64,000 bases of DNA from Marinobacterium aestuarii (GTDB lineage: Bacteria > Pseudomonadota > Gammaproteobacteria > Pseudomonadales > Balneatricaceae). This document shows, piece after piece, positions 28,127-38,369 of this stretch. Position 1 is the stretch's first letter, and each line of letters starts with the position of its first letter. The stretch lies in the NCBI RefSeq assembly GCF_001651805.1, contig NZ_CP015839.1, positions 4,092,001 through 4,156,000 on the forward strand, read 5' to 3'. The translations under genes were made by a program, and so were the position numbers. The notes under the pieces were generated by a model. It was not told the origin of the DNA. It did not search any database and saw only the letters and a program-made list of their open reading frames with translations.

Positions 28127-29319
28127 TGCGCTTGGCTGATGCCCTGCGCCTGGTCAGCCGAGCCCTGCTGACCGCCCGGCTACGCAGTTTTTTAACCATG
28201 CTGGGCATTGCCGTGGGGATCGCCGCCGTCAGCCTGCTGACCACCCTTGGCGCCGGCCTGCAGCTCTATGTACTGGATAATTTTTCCCAGTTCGGCAGTC
28301 GCATCGTCGCCGTCAACCCGGGCAAAACTCAGACAGGCGGTATCGGCGGCCTGCTCTACAGCACCAGGCCGCTGTCGCTGGACGATGCCGACAGCCTGCG
28401 CTCGCTGGCGTTCGTCGAGCAGGTCGTACCCGTGGTACAGGGCAGCGGCGCGATCGAGTTTGGCCGGCGCGTGCGCCACACTGATATCATCGGCGGCAAT
28501 GGCGAAATGGCCGCGGCCTGGCGTTTTGAGCTCGCCCAGGGCCAGTTCCTGCCGGTCATCAGCGGCAACTCCCAGCCGCTGGCCGTGCTCGGATCCAAGG
28601 TAAGGCGCGAACTGTTCGGCGATGCCCGTGCGCTCGGTCGCTTTATCCGGGTCGGCGGCGAACGCTATCGGGTGGTCGGCGTCATGGCCAGCAAGGGCCA
28701 GATGCTTGGTTTCGACCTGGACGATATCGTCTATATCCCGATCGACCGCGCCCTGTCGCTGTTCAATCGCCCCGGCCTGATGGAGATCGATATCACCTAC
28801 CGTGCCGGCACCGGCGCCCAGCAGGTAGCCGAGCGCATCCGCCAGCGCCTGATACAGCGCCACGGGGTGGAGGATTTCAGCCTCACCACCCAGGATGAAA
28901 TGCTCAGCAGCCTGAACCGCATTCTGAGTCTGCTGACTGTGGCGGTCGGGGCACTGGGTGGCATCTCGCTGCTGGTGGGCGCCATCGGCATCGTCACCAT
29001 CATGGTCACCACGGTGCAGGAGCGCAGCGCCGAGATCGGGCTGCTGCGGGCGCTGGGAGCCACAAGACGGCAGATTCTGCTGCTGTTCCTCGGTGAAGCC
29101 CTGCTGCTGGCCCTGGCAGGAGGCCTGTTCGGACTGTTGCTCATGGCCCTGCTGCTGGGCGTGCTGGCGCTGGCCATTCCCGCCCTGCCAATCAGCCTGA
29201 GTCCCTTTTACCTGCTGCTGGCTCTGCTGCTCGCCGCCGTCGTCGGATTGCTGGCCGGCGTATCCCCGGCCTGGCGCGCCGCCGGGCTGAACCCGGTTGA
29301 TGCACTGCAGCAGGAATAG
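28126..29319 (+). CDS. FtsX/MacB-type ABC permease 2
   Basis: Second permease of the exporter (397 residues), paralogous to permease 1: N-terminal helix, periplasmic MacB-PCD domain, three C-terminal helices and the coupling motif SAEIGLLRALGATRRQILLL. Two different permeases with one ATPase and an adaptor suggest a heteromeric MacAB-like pump for peptides, lipids or macrolide-like compounds; the cargo is unknown and no outer-membrane TolC gene is present here. Confidence 0.9.
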   Translation: MRLADALRLVSRALLTARLRSFLTMLGIAVGIAAVSLLTTLGAGLQLYVLDNFSQFGSRIVAVNPGKTQTGGIGGLLYSTRPLSLDDADSLRSLAFVEQVVPVVQGSGAIEFGRRVRHTDIIGGNGEMAAAWRFELAQGQFLPVISGNSQPLAVLGSKVRRELFGDARALGRFIRVGGERYRVVGVMASKGQMLGFDLDDIVYIPIDRALSLFNRPGLMEIDITYRAGTGAQQVAERIRQRLIQRHGVEDFSLTTQDEMLSSLNRILSLLTVAVGALGGISLLVGAIGIVTIMVTTVQERSAEIGLLRALGATRRQILLLFLGEALLLALAGGLFGLLLMALLLGVLALAIPALPISLSPFYLLLALLLAAVVGLLAGVSPAWRAAGLNPVDALQQE

Positions 29320-29481
29320 CGGCAGGCCACGATCACCGCTTGTGCCGGGGATCGCCGATACGCCCTACCTTGATCCGGGGGCAGCGGGTATAATCGGCCG
29401 ATTCTTTCAGATGCCAGCGAGCCTGACCCGGTTGCGAACCGGATACAGCGACTCCCAAGAATTCCAGAGACGCCAATCGTA

Positions 29482-32337
29482 ATGGACAAGACTTACCAGC
29501 CCCACGACATCGAAAAATCCTGGTACAAGACCTGGGAAGAACGCAATTACTTCGCGCCCTCGGGTGAAGGCGATGCCTACAGCATCATGATTCCGCCGCC
29601 CAACGTCACCGGCAGCCTGCACATGGGCCACGCCTTCCAGCACACCATCATGGATGCGCTGACACGTTACCGTCGCATGCAGGGTCGCAACACCCTGTGG
29701 CAGGTAGGCACCGACCACGCCGGCATCGCCACCCAGATGGTGGTAGAGCGCAAGCTGGCGGCCACGACCGGCGAAACCCGTTATGACCTGGGTCGCGATG
29801 CCTTTATTGATAAAGTGTGGGAATGGAAAGAAGAGTCCGGCGGCACCATCACCGAACAGATGCGCCGCCTGGGCAACTCCGTCGACTGGCCGAACGAACG
29901 CTTCACCATGGATGACGGCTTCTACAAGGCCGTGCAGCAAGTCTTTATTCGCCTGTACGACGACAAGCTGATCTATCGCGGCAAGCGCCTGGTCAACTGG
30001 GACCCCAAACTGCACACCGCCATCTCTGATCTTGAAGTCGAGAACCGCGAGATCAAGGGCAAGATGTGGTACCTGCGCTACCCGCTGGCCGATGGCGCCA
30101 CCACCCTGGATGGCAAGAACTACATCGTTGTCGGCACTACCCGCCCCGAAACCATGCTCGGCGACAGCGGCGTGGCGGTGAACCCGGCGGACAAGCGTTA
30201 CCAGGCACTGATCGGCAAGTTCGTTGAGCTGCCCCTGGTGGGCCGTCGCATCCCCATCGTGGCCGACGACTACGCCAACATGGAAAAGGGCACCGGCTGC
30301 GTCAAGATCACTCCGGCCCACGACTTCAACGACAACGAAGTCGGCAAGCGCCAGCAGCTGCCGCTGATCAATATCCTCACCCTCAACGCCGATGTCCGCG
30401 ACCAGGCCCAGGTGTTCAACGCCGACGGCAGCGTCAACACCGACGTCGACACTGCCCTGCCGGCCAAGTACCAGGGCATGGAACGCTTTGCGGCACGCAA
30501 GCAGATAATCGCTGATTTCGAAGAACTCGGCCTGCTGGAAAAAATCGAAGAAAACGCCATGACCGTGCCCTACGGCGATCGCGGCGGCGTTGTTATCGAG
30601 CCCATGCTGACCGACCAGTGGTTCTGCGATGCCAAGACCCTGGCCAAGCCCGCCATTGAAGCGGTGGAAAACGGCGACATCAAGTTTGTGCCCAAGCAGT
30701 ACGAAAACATGTATTTCTCCTGGATGCGCGACATTCAGGACTGGTGCATTTCCCGCCAGCTGTGGTGGGGCCACCGTATTCCCGCCTGGTACGACAATGC
30801 CGGCAACGTCTACGTATCCAACTCCGCCGCCGGCGCCCGGGAAAAATACAACCTAGACCTGGACCTTGAACTGCATCAGGACAACGACGTACTGGACACC
30901 TGGTTCAGCTCCGCGCTCTGGACTTTCGGCACCCTGGGCTGGCCCGAGAATACCGAACGCCTGAAAACCTTCCACCCCACCGACACTCTGGTGACGGGTT
31001 TTGACATCATCTTCTTCTGGGTCGCCCGCATGATCATGATGACCATGCACCTGATCAAGGATGAAGACGGCAAGCCCCAGGTACCGTTCAAGACCGTCTA
31101 CGTGACCGGTCTGATCCGCGACGAGAGCGGCGACAAGATGTCCAAGTCCAAGGGCAACGTACTGGACCCGCTGGACATGATCGACGGCATAGGCCTGCCC
31201 GAGCTGCTGGAAAAACGCTGCGGCAACATGATGCAGCCTCAGCAGGCCGAGAAAATCGGCAAGCGCACCGAAAAGCAGTTCCCCGAAGGCATCTCCGCCC
31301 ACGGCACCGACGCCCTGCGTTTCACCCTGGCGGCCCTGGCTTCCACCGGGCGTGATATCAATTGGGACATGAAGCGCCTCGAAGGTTACCGCAACTTCTG
31401 CAACAAGATCTGGAACGCTGCACGCTACGTGCTGATGAACACCGAAGATCAGGATTGTGGCCAGAGCGGTAACCCTGTCGAGCTGTCCCTGGCAGATCGC
31501 TGGATTATCAGCTCGCTGCAACGCACCGAAGCCACAGTGACAAAGCAGCTGGACGACTACCGTTTCGATCTGGCCGCCCAGAGCATCTACGACTTCATCT
31601 GGAACCAGTACTGTGACTGGTATCTGGAGCTGTCCAAGCCGGTTCTGTGGGATGAAAATGCATCCCCCGAAGCCCTGCGCGGTACCCGCCGCACCCTGGT
31701 GCGCGTACTCGAAGCCGTGCTGCGACTGGCGCACCCGCTGATGCCCTACATCACCGAGGAAATCTGGCAGTCCATCAAGGCCCTGGCCGGCCGCGACGGC
31801 GACACCATCATGCTGCAGCCCTACCCCGCGGCTGAAGACAGCAAGATCGATACCCAGGCCGAAGCCGATATCGAATGGCTGCAGGGCGTGATCACCGGCA
31901 TCCGCAACATTCGCGGCGAAATGAAGATTCCGCCGTCCAAGGATCTGGATGCGCTCTTCACCAACGGCAGCAGCGAAGACCAGCGCCGCCTGGCCGACAA
32001 CGCTTCCTTCCTGAAGAAGCTGGCCAAGCTCAGTTCCATCACCTGGCTCAACCCCGGCGACGAAGTGCCCATGGCTGCCACCGCACTGGTGGGTGACATG
32101 GAAGTGCTGGTGCCCATGGCCGGCCTGATCGACAAGAATGCGGAACTGGCCCGGCTGCAGAAGGAACTCGACCGTCTGCAGGGCGAGATAAAGCGGGTTG
32201 TCGGCAAGCTGTCCAACGCCAAGTTCGTCGCCAACGCGCCGGACGAAGTCGTGGCCAAGGAACGGGAAAAGATCGCCGAATCCCAGTCCGCCTTCGACAA
32301 GCTGAGCGAGCAGTACGCCAAGATCGAAGCGCTCTGA
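29482..32337 (+). CDS. valS: Valyl-tRNA synthetase
   Basis: Charges tRNA-Val and edits mischarged threonine. The 951-residue class I synthetase has the HIGH motif as HMGH (in [14 protein letters not shown]), KMSKSKGN at about residue 552, a CP1 editing domain between them, and a C-terminal coiled coil ([17 protein letters not shown]). Its TGA stop is the first part of a TGATTGG heptamer array, which is followed by a terminator. Confidence 0.97.
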   Translation: MDKTYQPHDIEKSWYKTWEERNYFAPSGEGDAYSIMIPPPNVTGSLHMGHAFQHTIMDALTRYRRMQGRNTLWQVGTDHAGIATQMVVERKLAATTGETRYDLGRDAFIDKVWEWKEESGGTITEQMRRLGNSVDWPNERFTMDDGFYKAVQQVFIRLYDDKLIYRGKRLVNWDPKLHTAISDLEVENREIKGKMWYLRYPLADGATTLDGKNYIVVGTTRPETMLGDSGVAVNPADKRYQALIGKFVELPLVGRRIPIVADDYANMEKGTGCVKITPAHDFNDNEVGKRQQLPLINILTLNADVRDQAQVFNADGSVNTDVDTALPAKYQGMERFAARKQIIADFEELGLLEKIEENAMTVPYGDRGGVVIEPMLTDQWFCDAKTLAKPAIEAVENGDIKFVPKQYENMYFSWMRDIQDWCISRQLWWGHRIPAWYDNAGNVYVSNSAAGAREKYNLDLDLELHQDNDVLDTWFSSALWTFGTLGWPENTERLKTFHPTDTLVTGFDIIFFWVARMIMMTMHLIKDEDGKPQVPFKTVYVTGLIRDESGDKMSKSKGNVLDPLDMIDGIGLPELLEKRCGNMMQPQQAEKIGKRTEKQFPEGISAHGTDALRFTLAALASTGRDINWDMKRLEGYRNFCNKIWNAARYVLMNTEDQDCGQSGNPVELSLADRWIISSLQRTEATVTKQLDDYRFDLAAQSIYDFIWNQYCDWYLELSKPVLWDENASPEALRGTRRTLVRVLEAVLRLAHPLMPYITEEIWQSIKALAGRDGDTIMLQPYPAAEDSKIDTQAEADIEWLQGVITGIRNIRGEMKIPPSKDLDALFTNGSSEDQRRLADNASFLKKLAKLSSITWLNPGDEVPMAATALVGDMEVLVPMAGLIDKNAELARLQKELDRLQGEIKRVVGKLSNAKFVANAPDEVVAKEREKIAESQSAFDKLSEQYAKIEAL

Positions 32338-32384
32338 TTGGTGATTGGTGATTGGTGATTGGTGATTGGTGATTGGTGATTGGT
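32336..32384. repeat. Heptamer array (GATTGGT)7 at the valS stop
   Basis: Seven perfect GATTGGT copies; the first shares bases with the valS TGA. The same unit recurs at 48930 and 51521. Confidence 0.95.
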
Positions 32385-32432
32385 TAAGGCTGATGACTGA
32401 CTGCTAGAAAACAATCAGCTGACTGTAAAAAA

Positions 32433-32464
32433 GCCCGCCTCCTATCAGGGAGGCGGGCTTTTTT
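32433..32464 (+). terminator. Rho-independent terminator after valS
   Basis: GCCCGCCTCC, a 6-nt loop, GGAGGCGGGC and then six T, with an A run before the stem, so it could act in both directions. Confidence 0.88.
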
Positions 32465-32586
32465 CTGCCTTTCGTTACCGAACCGTCCAGGCCCCTATAG
32501 GTGAGCGATCACTCTACTGGCTGCCAGAGCAATGAATTATACTGGCGACTCAGCAGCCCGCATCGCCCTTATCCCCCGGAATCCTT

Positions 32587-33477
32587 ATGCGCTCACTCCC
32601 TCCCCTGACAGCACTGCGTGTTTTTGAAACCACGGGGAAGTATCTGAGCTTTACTCATGCGGCCAGGCAGCTGCATGTGACCCAGAGCGCCGTCAGTCGG
32701 CAGGTCAAGCAGCTGGAGGACTACCTGGGTGTACCCCTCTTTGTACGCCTGCACCACAAACTGGAGCTGACCGACGCCGGGCAACAGCTGCTTGCCAAGC
32801 TGGAACAGGCCTTTAACCTGATGGAAGTGGCGGTACAGGAATTACGCGACCCGAACCAGCGTCAGAAACTGAACCTGCTTGTCCCCCCGACCTTTGCCAC
32901 GCGCTGGCTCGCGCCTCGCCTGGCCAGTTTTCACAGCAGCTTTCCAGAGCTGGAGCTGTCGATTCACAACAGCGCAAGCGAACACAGCCTCTTCGACTGC
33001 AGCATCCGCTTTGGCCACACGGCCAAACCCAGTCACTACAGCGAACTGCTTATGCTGGAGCAGCATCTCGCGGTCTGCGCGCCCGATATGGTGGATAAGG
33101 CGCAGCAGCTGGCCAAGTCCAACGCCAGCCTGCTGCATATCCTGGATCAGGGGGAGCGGCTTCCCGTATGGGAAAACTGGCTGCAGGCCGCCGGGATGAG
33201 CGACCAGGTCGATGTAAGCCGCGGCATGGAGTTCAGCACCCTCGATCAGGTTATCAACGCCGCCATTAACGGAGCCGGCTTTGCCATCATCGACCGGCAT
33301 ATGATTACCCGCGAACTGAAATCCGGCACTCTGGTCGCCTTTAGTGACATAGAGGTCAGCGGCCCCTGCGGTTACTGGCTGGACATCAACGCAGAAAGAC
33401 AGGGGCTGGCCAAGGTGATTCGCTTTAGCGAATGGCTGCGCGAAGTCACCGCAGAGTCGCCAACCCAGGCTCACTGA
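32587..33477 (+). CDS. LysR-family transcription regulator (GcvA-like)
   Basis: A 296-residue regulator with an N-terminal winged helix (LPPLTALRVFETTGKYLSF, then HVTQSAVSRQVKQLE) and a periplasmic-binding-type effector domain from about residue 90. The opening RSLPPLTALRVFE is typical of the GcvA/AmpR branch. It is convergent with the aldo/keto reductase gene and may regulate the reductase-BCCT-dehydrogenase-lyase set to its right; this is inferred from position only. Confidence 0.88.
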   Translation: MRSLPPLTALRVFETTGKYLSFTHAARQLHVTQSAVSRQVKQLEDYLGVPLFVRLHHKLELTDAGQQLLAKLEQAFNLMEVAVQELRDPNQRQKLNLLVPPTFATRWLAPRLASFHSSFPELELSIHNSASEHSLFDCSIRFGHTAKPSHYSELLMLEQHLAVCAPDMVDKAQQLAKSNASLLHILDQGERLPVWENWLQAAGMSDQVDVSRGMEFSTLDQVINAAINGAGFAIIDRHMITRELKSGTLVAFSDIEVSGPCGYWLDINAERQGLAKVIRFSEWLREVTAESPTQAH

Positions 33478-33524
33478 GCCCGGCCGTCGTCCACAAGACT
33501 AAAGCTGCCACCCTTTCACCGCTC

Positions 33525-33550
33525 AAAAAAAAGCCCCGCAACAGCGGGGC
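33525..33550 (-). terminator. Rho-independent terminator (minus strand)
   Basis: GCCCCGC, loop AACA, GCGGGGC, followed on the minus strand by eight T. It ends the transcript of the aldo/keto reductase gene. Confidence 0.85.
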
Positions 33551-33612
33551 CAAAATAGACAGCGGGTGCAACACTTAACACTTAAGCAGGATGCTTGAGC
33601 AAGGCTTTGCAA

Positions 33613-34632
33613 TCAGCCGGTAAAGGGCGCCATGGCCTGGCGCGCAGTACGGGCGATGCGCTTGCCGGACGTGTAATCATTGATCAGATCACAGGGGGTG
33701 TAGTTGCGCTCCAGCTCATAGAGTTCTTCGGCGCTGAGTTGCATTTCCAGCGCCGCCAGCGCGCTGTCAAACTGCGCCGTGGTATCGGCACCCACCAGCA
33801 TTGACGAAACCTCGCGCTTGTTCAGTACCCAGGCCTGGGCGACCTGCGCCGGCAGGCAACCACGGGCATCGGCCACCTTGGCCACCGAATGGGCGATATC
33901 CCTTGAGGCCTGATCGTTATACATCTCGGCCGTAAAGAAATCCGTCTTGTTACGGGTCGATTGCAGATCACTGGTCAGGATACCGCGGGCCAGCGGGCTG
34001 AACACAGAAACGCCTATGCCCTGGTCCATGCAGAACGGAATCATTTCCCGCTCTTCTTCACGGTAGGCACAGTTAAGCTGCAGCTGCATATTGATCGGGC
34101 GCGCCCAGCCGTTCTTGTCGCAGACCTGCAGGATTTTTGCCAGCTGCCAGGTATACATGGTGGACACGCCTATATAACGCGCCTTGCCTGCCAGCACTAT
34201 ATCGTTCAGCGCCCCCATGGTCTCTTCCAGCGGAGTCTCGGTATCGAAATAGTGCAGCATATAGATATCGACATAATCCATGCCCATACGCTGGAGCGAG
34301 TTGTCGATGGCGTTGAATATGTTCTTGCGCGAGTGACCCTGAGCATTGATATCATCGCTCATGGCATAGCCCACCTTGGTGGTGATAACCATGTCGTCGC
34401 GACGACCGATACGACGCAGTACATTGCACACCACTTCTTCACCGGCCCCGATAGAGTAAAAATCTGCCAGGTCGATAAAGTTGACGCCGTTATCCAGCGC
34501 GTGGCGAATAATGGGTTCGCTCTCCTTCTCGTCGAAGATCCAGGGCTTCCATTCTTTGGAGCCCATATTCATGGTACCCAGACAAAGGCGGGATACCTTC
34601 AGGCCAGACTGGCCAAGACGTACATATTGCAT
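33613..34632 (-). CDS. Aldo/keto reductase
   Basis: NAD(P)H-dependent oxidoreductase of the (beta/alpha)8 fold, 339 residues. The catalytic tetrad is visible as Asp54, Tyr59, Lys86 and His127. The length and the motif GVSTMYTWQLAKIL place it near the YajO/YghZ-like branch. It lies 110 bp downstream of the BCCT carrier on the same strand and may process the imported solute or an aldehyde derived from it. Confidence 0.9.
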   Translation of the reverse strand: MQYVRLGQSGLKVSRLCLGTMNMGSKEWKPWIFDEKESEPIIRHALDNGVNFIDLADFYSIGAGEEVVCNVLRRIGRRDDMVITTKVGYAMSDDINAQGHSRKNIFNAIDNSLQRMGMDYVDIYMLHYFDTETPLEETMGALNDIVLAGKARYIGVSTMYTWQLAKILQVCDKNGWARPINMQLQLNCAYREEEREMIPFCMDQGIGVSVFSPLARGILTSDLQSTRNKTDFFTAEMYNDQASRDIAHSVAKVADARGCLPAQVAQAWVLNKREVSSMLVGADTTAQFDSALAALEMQLSAEELYELERNYTPCDLINDYTSGKRIARTARQAMAPFTG

Positions 34633-34742
34633 GTGAACCCCTCAAATATTAAATCAGAGCCGGCAGCCACCGGCTCATCCTTGCAACGAAATTGCGTTAC
34701 GGTCCGGCGCCTCGGGCAACGAACCGCAGTGAATAAGAGTGA

Positions 34743-36335
34743 TCAGACAGCGGCAGGCTTGGCCAGTGGCCGTGCCGGCGCGGTGGTGTGCGCCACGCCC
34801 AGGGCGTCAGACTTGAGTTCCACGGTCCGGCCGTTAATTTCAACCCGGGCCGCCAGTTTTAACAGTGCAAAGGCCGCTCCGATGACAATCAGCATGCCGG
34901 GCACCCCTGAGAGGTTAAACAGCATCTTGATGGCATCGACGCCGATATAACTGGCACTGATCCAGGCCACGAAACCGATAGCGCTGCCCCAGCACACCTT
35001 GATCCACAAAGGCGAAGTCAGATTCTGCGCATCGACACCCTTGATACAGAGACCGCCGATGGCATCGGTATTGGAGTCCGCCGCGGTAATGAAGGTGATC
35101 AGGCAGGCAAAGATAAACAGGCCGCTGAGTAACGTGCTGCCGGGCAGCTGATCAAACAGCACATAGATCACCGCCGCAAAGCCGCTTTCCTGATACGCGG
35201 CGTACATGATCCCGCCCTGAGTCGTATCAAAGAACAGGGACGAGCCACTGAAGATGCTGAACCAGAGGAAGCCGAACGCCGAGGGCAACAGCAGGTTAAC
35301 GATAATGAACTGTCGCACCGTATAGCCACGGGCTATCTTGCCCAGGAACAAGCAACTCAGCGGCGCCCAGGCAAACCAGCTGGCAAAAAATGCAACCGTC
35401 CACCAGCCTGGCCATTGATCGTTGCCAGACGCACCCGTGACCAGATTGCGGGCAAAGAAATCAGACAGGTATACCCCAAGCGACTCAACGCCCAGCGACA
35501 GAATAAACGCGGTAGGACCGACGATAAAAATAAACAGGGCACCGGTGAAATACAACCAGGTATTAATACGCGCCAGCGTCTGAATGCCACGGTGCAGGCC
35601 TGAAGCGGCGGAGATAATGGCAGAACCGATAATGCTGATCGCGATGATGCCATACACCAGCGAACTCTTTTCGATCCCCAGCACCGACTCCAGACCATCG
35701 CCAATAACCAGCAGACCCGACGTCAGGGTTGCCGCCATTCCCAGCACCACCGAGAACAGCGCCAGGCCATCGATCACCTGACCGCCGACACTGTCCACCC
35801 AGCGCCCCAGCAAGGGTCGCAGCATGGAACCGATAGAGAAACTCAGCTTCAGGTTATGGAACGCCAGCGCAAAGGCCAGCCCTGCGACTGTATAAATGCT
35901 GTAGGGCGTGATGGTCCAGTGCACGAAGGTGGTGGAAATGGCAAAGCGCATCGCTTCCGGGCTTTGCGCACTAATGCCCAGGGACTGAGGCGGCTCGTAG
36001 TAATGCAAAATGGGCTCAGCCACCGACCAGAACAGAATCCCCATGGCGATAACGGTGGTCAGGGATACGGCAAACCAGCGGAACGGGCTCAGCATCGGGC
36101 TGGCGCTTTCGCCGCCGATACGCACCCGGCCAACCGGTGCAAAAAAAGCATAGGCGGCCACAAAAACCATCGACAGGGCGCTGAGGTTAAAGAGCCAGGA
36201 CAGATTGGTAATAATCAAATCATTGAGGGCCGAAGTGGCGGCAATGAAATTCTTCTCATCCATAATCGTATAGATGATCGTCAGGGCCAGACATATGAAT
36301 GCGGGCCAGAACGTTATTGGTCGGATATTTTTCAT
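34743..36335 (-). CDS. BCCT-family betaine/carnitine/choline-type transporter
   Basis: Inner-membrane carrier of 530 residues with about 12 helices. BCCT features include the glycine-rich GGESASPMLSPFRWF and the Trp-rich helix WPGWWTVAFFASWFAWAPLS. That helix departs from the usual FYWGWWISWGPFVG, so the substrate may not be glycine betaine. It is placed between an aldo/keto reductase and an aldehyde dehydrogenase, which suggests use of the solute as carbon or nitrogen source rather than only as osmolyte. Confidence 0.88.
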   Translation of the reverse strand: MKNIRPITFWPAFICLALTIIYTIMDEKNFIAATSALNDLIITNLSWLFNLSALSMVFVAAYAFFAPVGRVRIGGESASPMLSPFRWFAVSLTTVIAMGILFWSVAEPILHYYEPPQSLGISAQSPEAMRFAISTTFVHWTITPYSIYTVAGLAFALAFHNLKLSFSIGSMLRPLLGRWVDSVGGQVIDGLALFSVVLGMAATLTSGLLVIGDGLESVLGIEKSSLVYGIIAISIIGSAIISAASGLHRGIQTLARINTWLYFTGALFIFIVGPTAFILSLGVESLGVYLSDFFARNLVTGASGNDQWPGWWTVAFFASWFAWAPLSCLFLGKIARGYTVRQFIIVNLLLPSAFGFLWFSIFSGSSLFFDTTQGGIMYAAYQESGFAAVIYVLFDQLPGSTLLSGLFIFACLITFITAADSNTDAIGGLCIKGVDAQNLTSPLWIKVCWGSAIGFVAWISASYIGVDAIKMLFNLSGVPGMLIVIGAAFALLKLAARVEINGRTVELKSDALGVAHTTAPARPLAKPAAV

Positions 36336-36629
36336 ATCTCCCCCGAGTTATTGTTGTAGGTCAGAGAGGCTGACGTCCGGTACTTTTTGAATCGGGGCCA
36401 TATTGGCGCAACCGCTGCCGAAACAAAAATGACATAAACGCCTGTCACCATGACAAAATGTAATCATCAAAAGCACGCTGGCATTGCAGTACATTTGGCC
36501 CGGCTGCTATCACCGTGCCGGATAAAGCGCGCATGACTCAGCCGCACTCGGTTGAATGCCTACAGCCGGTTTGCCGGACTATAATGTCGGGCCCTGATGG
36601 GGCGCCGAAGCGCCCTTTCAACTCCGGTT

Positions 36630-38135
36630 TCAGGCGTCGCCGAAATAAACCCAGACGCACTTGGTCTTGGTGTAGGACGACAGCGAGTGGATCGCCATTT
36701 CCTTGCCCCAGCCGCTCTGCTTGAAGCCACCGAAGGGGCTGCTAAGCCCGTAGCAGCCATAACGGTTAATAAACAGCATGCCGGCGTCAATCTGTTCCGC
36801 CACACGATGGGCACGGCCAACATTGGCGGTATAGATGCCTGCGGCCAGACCAAAGGCCGTGCCATTGGCCATGGCGACCGCTTCTTCAGTGGTATGGAAT
36901 CTTGTACAGCAGAGCACCGGCCCAAAGATCTCTTCCTGGGCGATACGCGCGTTTTGATCCACATTGGAAAAGATGGTCGGGCGAATAAAGTAGCCGTTGG
37001 CGTTATCACCCTCGGTATCCGCATAACCGCCGGCCACCAGCTCGGCTTCCGTTTTGCCGATCTCGATGTAGTCCATGATCTTGTTGAACTGGGCTTCGTT
37101 GCACTGCGGGCCCTGCGTAACGCCGGCATCAAACGGGTTACCACATTTCACCGCATTGGCTTTTTCAATCAGTGCCGCGAGCACCTGGTCGTAGAGGCTG
37201 TCGTGGATCAGGAAGCGGGTCGGCTCAGAACACTTCTCGCCCTTGTGGGAGAACATCACGGTGAAAGCGCGGTCGATGGCACCTTCAAGATCAGGCGTAT
37301 CTTCAAAGAAGATGCAGGGGGACTTGCCACCCAGTTCCAGCGTTGTGGCCTTCAGGTTTGATCCGCCGGAGTTCTGTACAATCTTGCGCCCCACACCGGT
37401 GCTGCCGGTAAAGGAGATCTTGTGCACGTTATCGCTCAGGGTCAGCTGATTCGCCATCTTGCCGTCTGTCAGCAGCATGTTGATCACGCCTTTGGGGAAG
37501 CTAAGGTGACGATCAATCAGCTCCATCAGATAAATCACCGTCAGCGGCGTATATTCGGAAGGCTTGATAATAACGGTATTGCCCATGGCCAGCGCCGGCG
37601 CTATTTTCAGGCTCGCCTGGTACAGCGGGAAGTTCCACGGCGCGATCAGACCGCATACGCCCACGGGCTCTTTCAGGGTGTAGTTCAGGAAACCATCATC
37701 AACCGGTGAGGTTTCGCCGTAATACTTGTCGGTCCAGCCGGCGTAGTAATCGAAGATATCCGCACAGGTCGGAATGTCATCCGCCATGGACTCTGTAAAC
37801 AGCTTGCCGTTGGCCAGGGTTTCCAGCACCGCCAGCTTTTCGGTATTTTCACGAATCAGGCTGGCAATCTGACGCAGCATGTTGGCGCGCTGCGTGCGGC
37901 TGACCTTAGACCAGACACCGTCCAGGTGACGCTCATGGGCCACTTGCGCGGTGTACTCAATCTGTTCGGCATCGGCCATGGCAAAGGCGCACAGCGTCTG
38001 GCGATTCGCAGGATTACTGACGACCCAGCTGTCCTGGCTCGCACCGGCCACCCATTGTCCGTCGATATACTGATGTTTAGCCTGTTGCAGCCAGTCATTG
38101 GCCCAGGACAGGGGAATGCTTTTTGTAGTGTCCAT
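36630..38135 (-). CDS. NAD(P)-dependent aldehyde dehydrogenase
   Basis: Oxidises an aldehyde to an acid; 501 residues. The cofactor and active-site motifs are present: PWNFPLYQASLKIAPALAMG, FTGSTGVG, LELGGKSP with the general-base Glu, and the nucleophile in HKGEKCSEPTR, an altered form of the common GQVCSAGTR. With the adjacent BCCT carrier it may act on a betaine- or trimethylamino-type aldehyde, but this is inferred. A hairpin (GGGCGCC-GAA-GCGCCC, about 36600-36615) lies just after the stop. Confidence 0.92.
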   Translation of the reverse strand: MDTTKSIPLSWANDWLQQAKHQYIDGQWVAGASQDSWVVSNPANRQTLCAFAMADAEQIEYTAQVAHERHLDGVWSKVSRTQRANMLRQIASLIRENTEKLAVLETLANGKLFTESMADDIPTCADIFDYYAGWTDKYYGETSPVDDGFLNYTLKEPVGVCGLIAPWNFPLYQASLKIAPALAMGNTVIIKPSEYTPLTVIYLMELIDRHLSFPKGVINMLLTDGKMANQLTLSDNVHKISFTGSTGVGRKIVQNSGGSNLKATTLELGGKSPCIFFEDTPDLEGAIDRAFTVMFSHKGEKCSEPTRFLIHDSLYDQVLAALIEKANAVKCGNPFDAGVTQGPQCNEAQFNKIMDYIEIGKTEAELVAGGYADTEGDNANGYFIRPTIFSNVDQNARIAQEEIFGPVLCCTRFHTTEEAVAMANGTAFGLAAGIYTANVGRAHRVAEQIDAGMLFINRYGCYGLSSPFGGFKQSGWGKEMAIHSLSSYTKTKCVWVYFGDA

Positions 38136-38369
38136 CTGATGCTCCGCTTAGCACTATCGATCGTTTAGAGGCTCGGTCGAGCAGCTCCCGCCAGAGTGGC
38201 CAGGAGAGTCGAAAATCAGAGGCATCAGGACCCGCCCTGCGGTGTCTGTCGATACCCCTTATCGTTGCAAAGGAGCATAAAAGTGAGGGGGATTAAGCAC
38301 AATTGACATTAGGGTATGCCAGGCTGCAAAAAACTCATCCTTGCAGCCGACCCCAGGCCCACGACTGCC

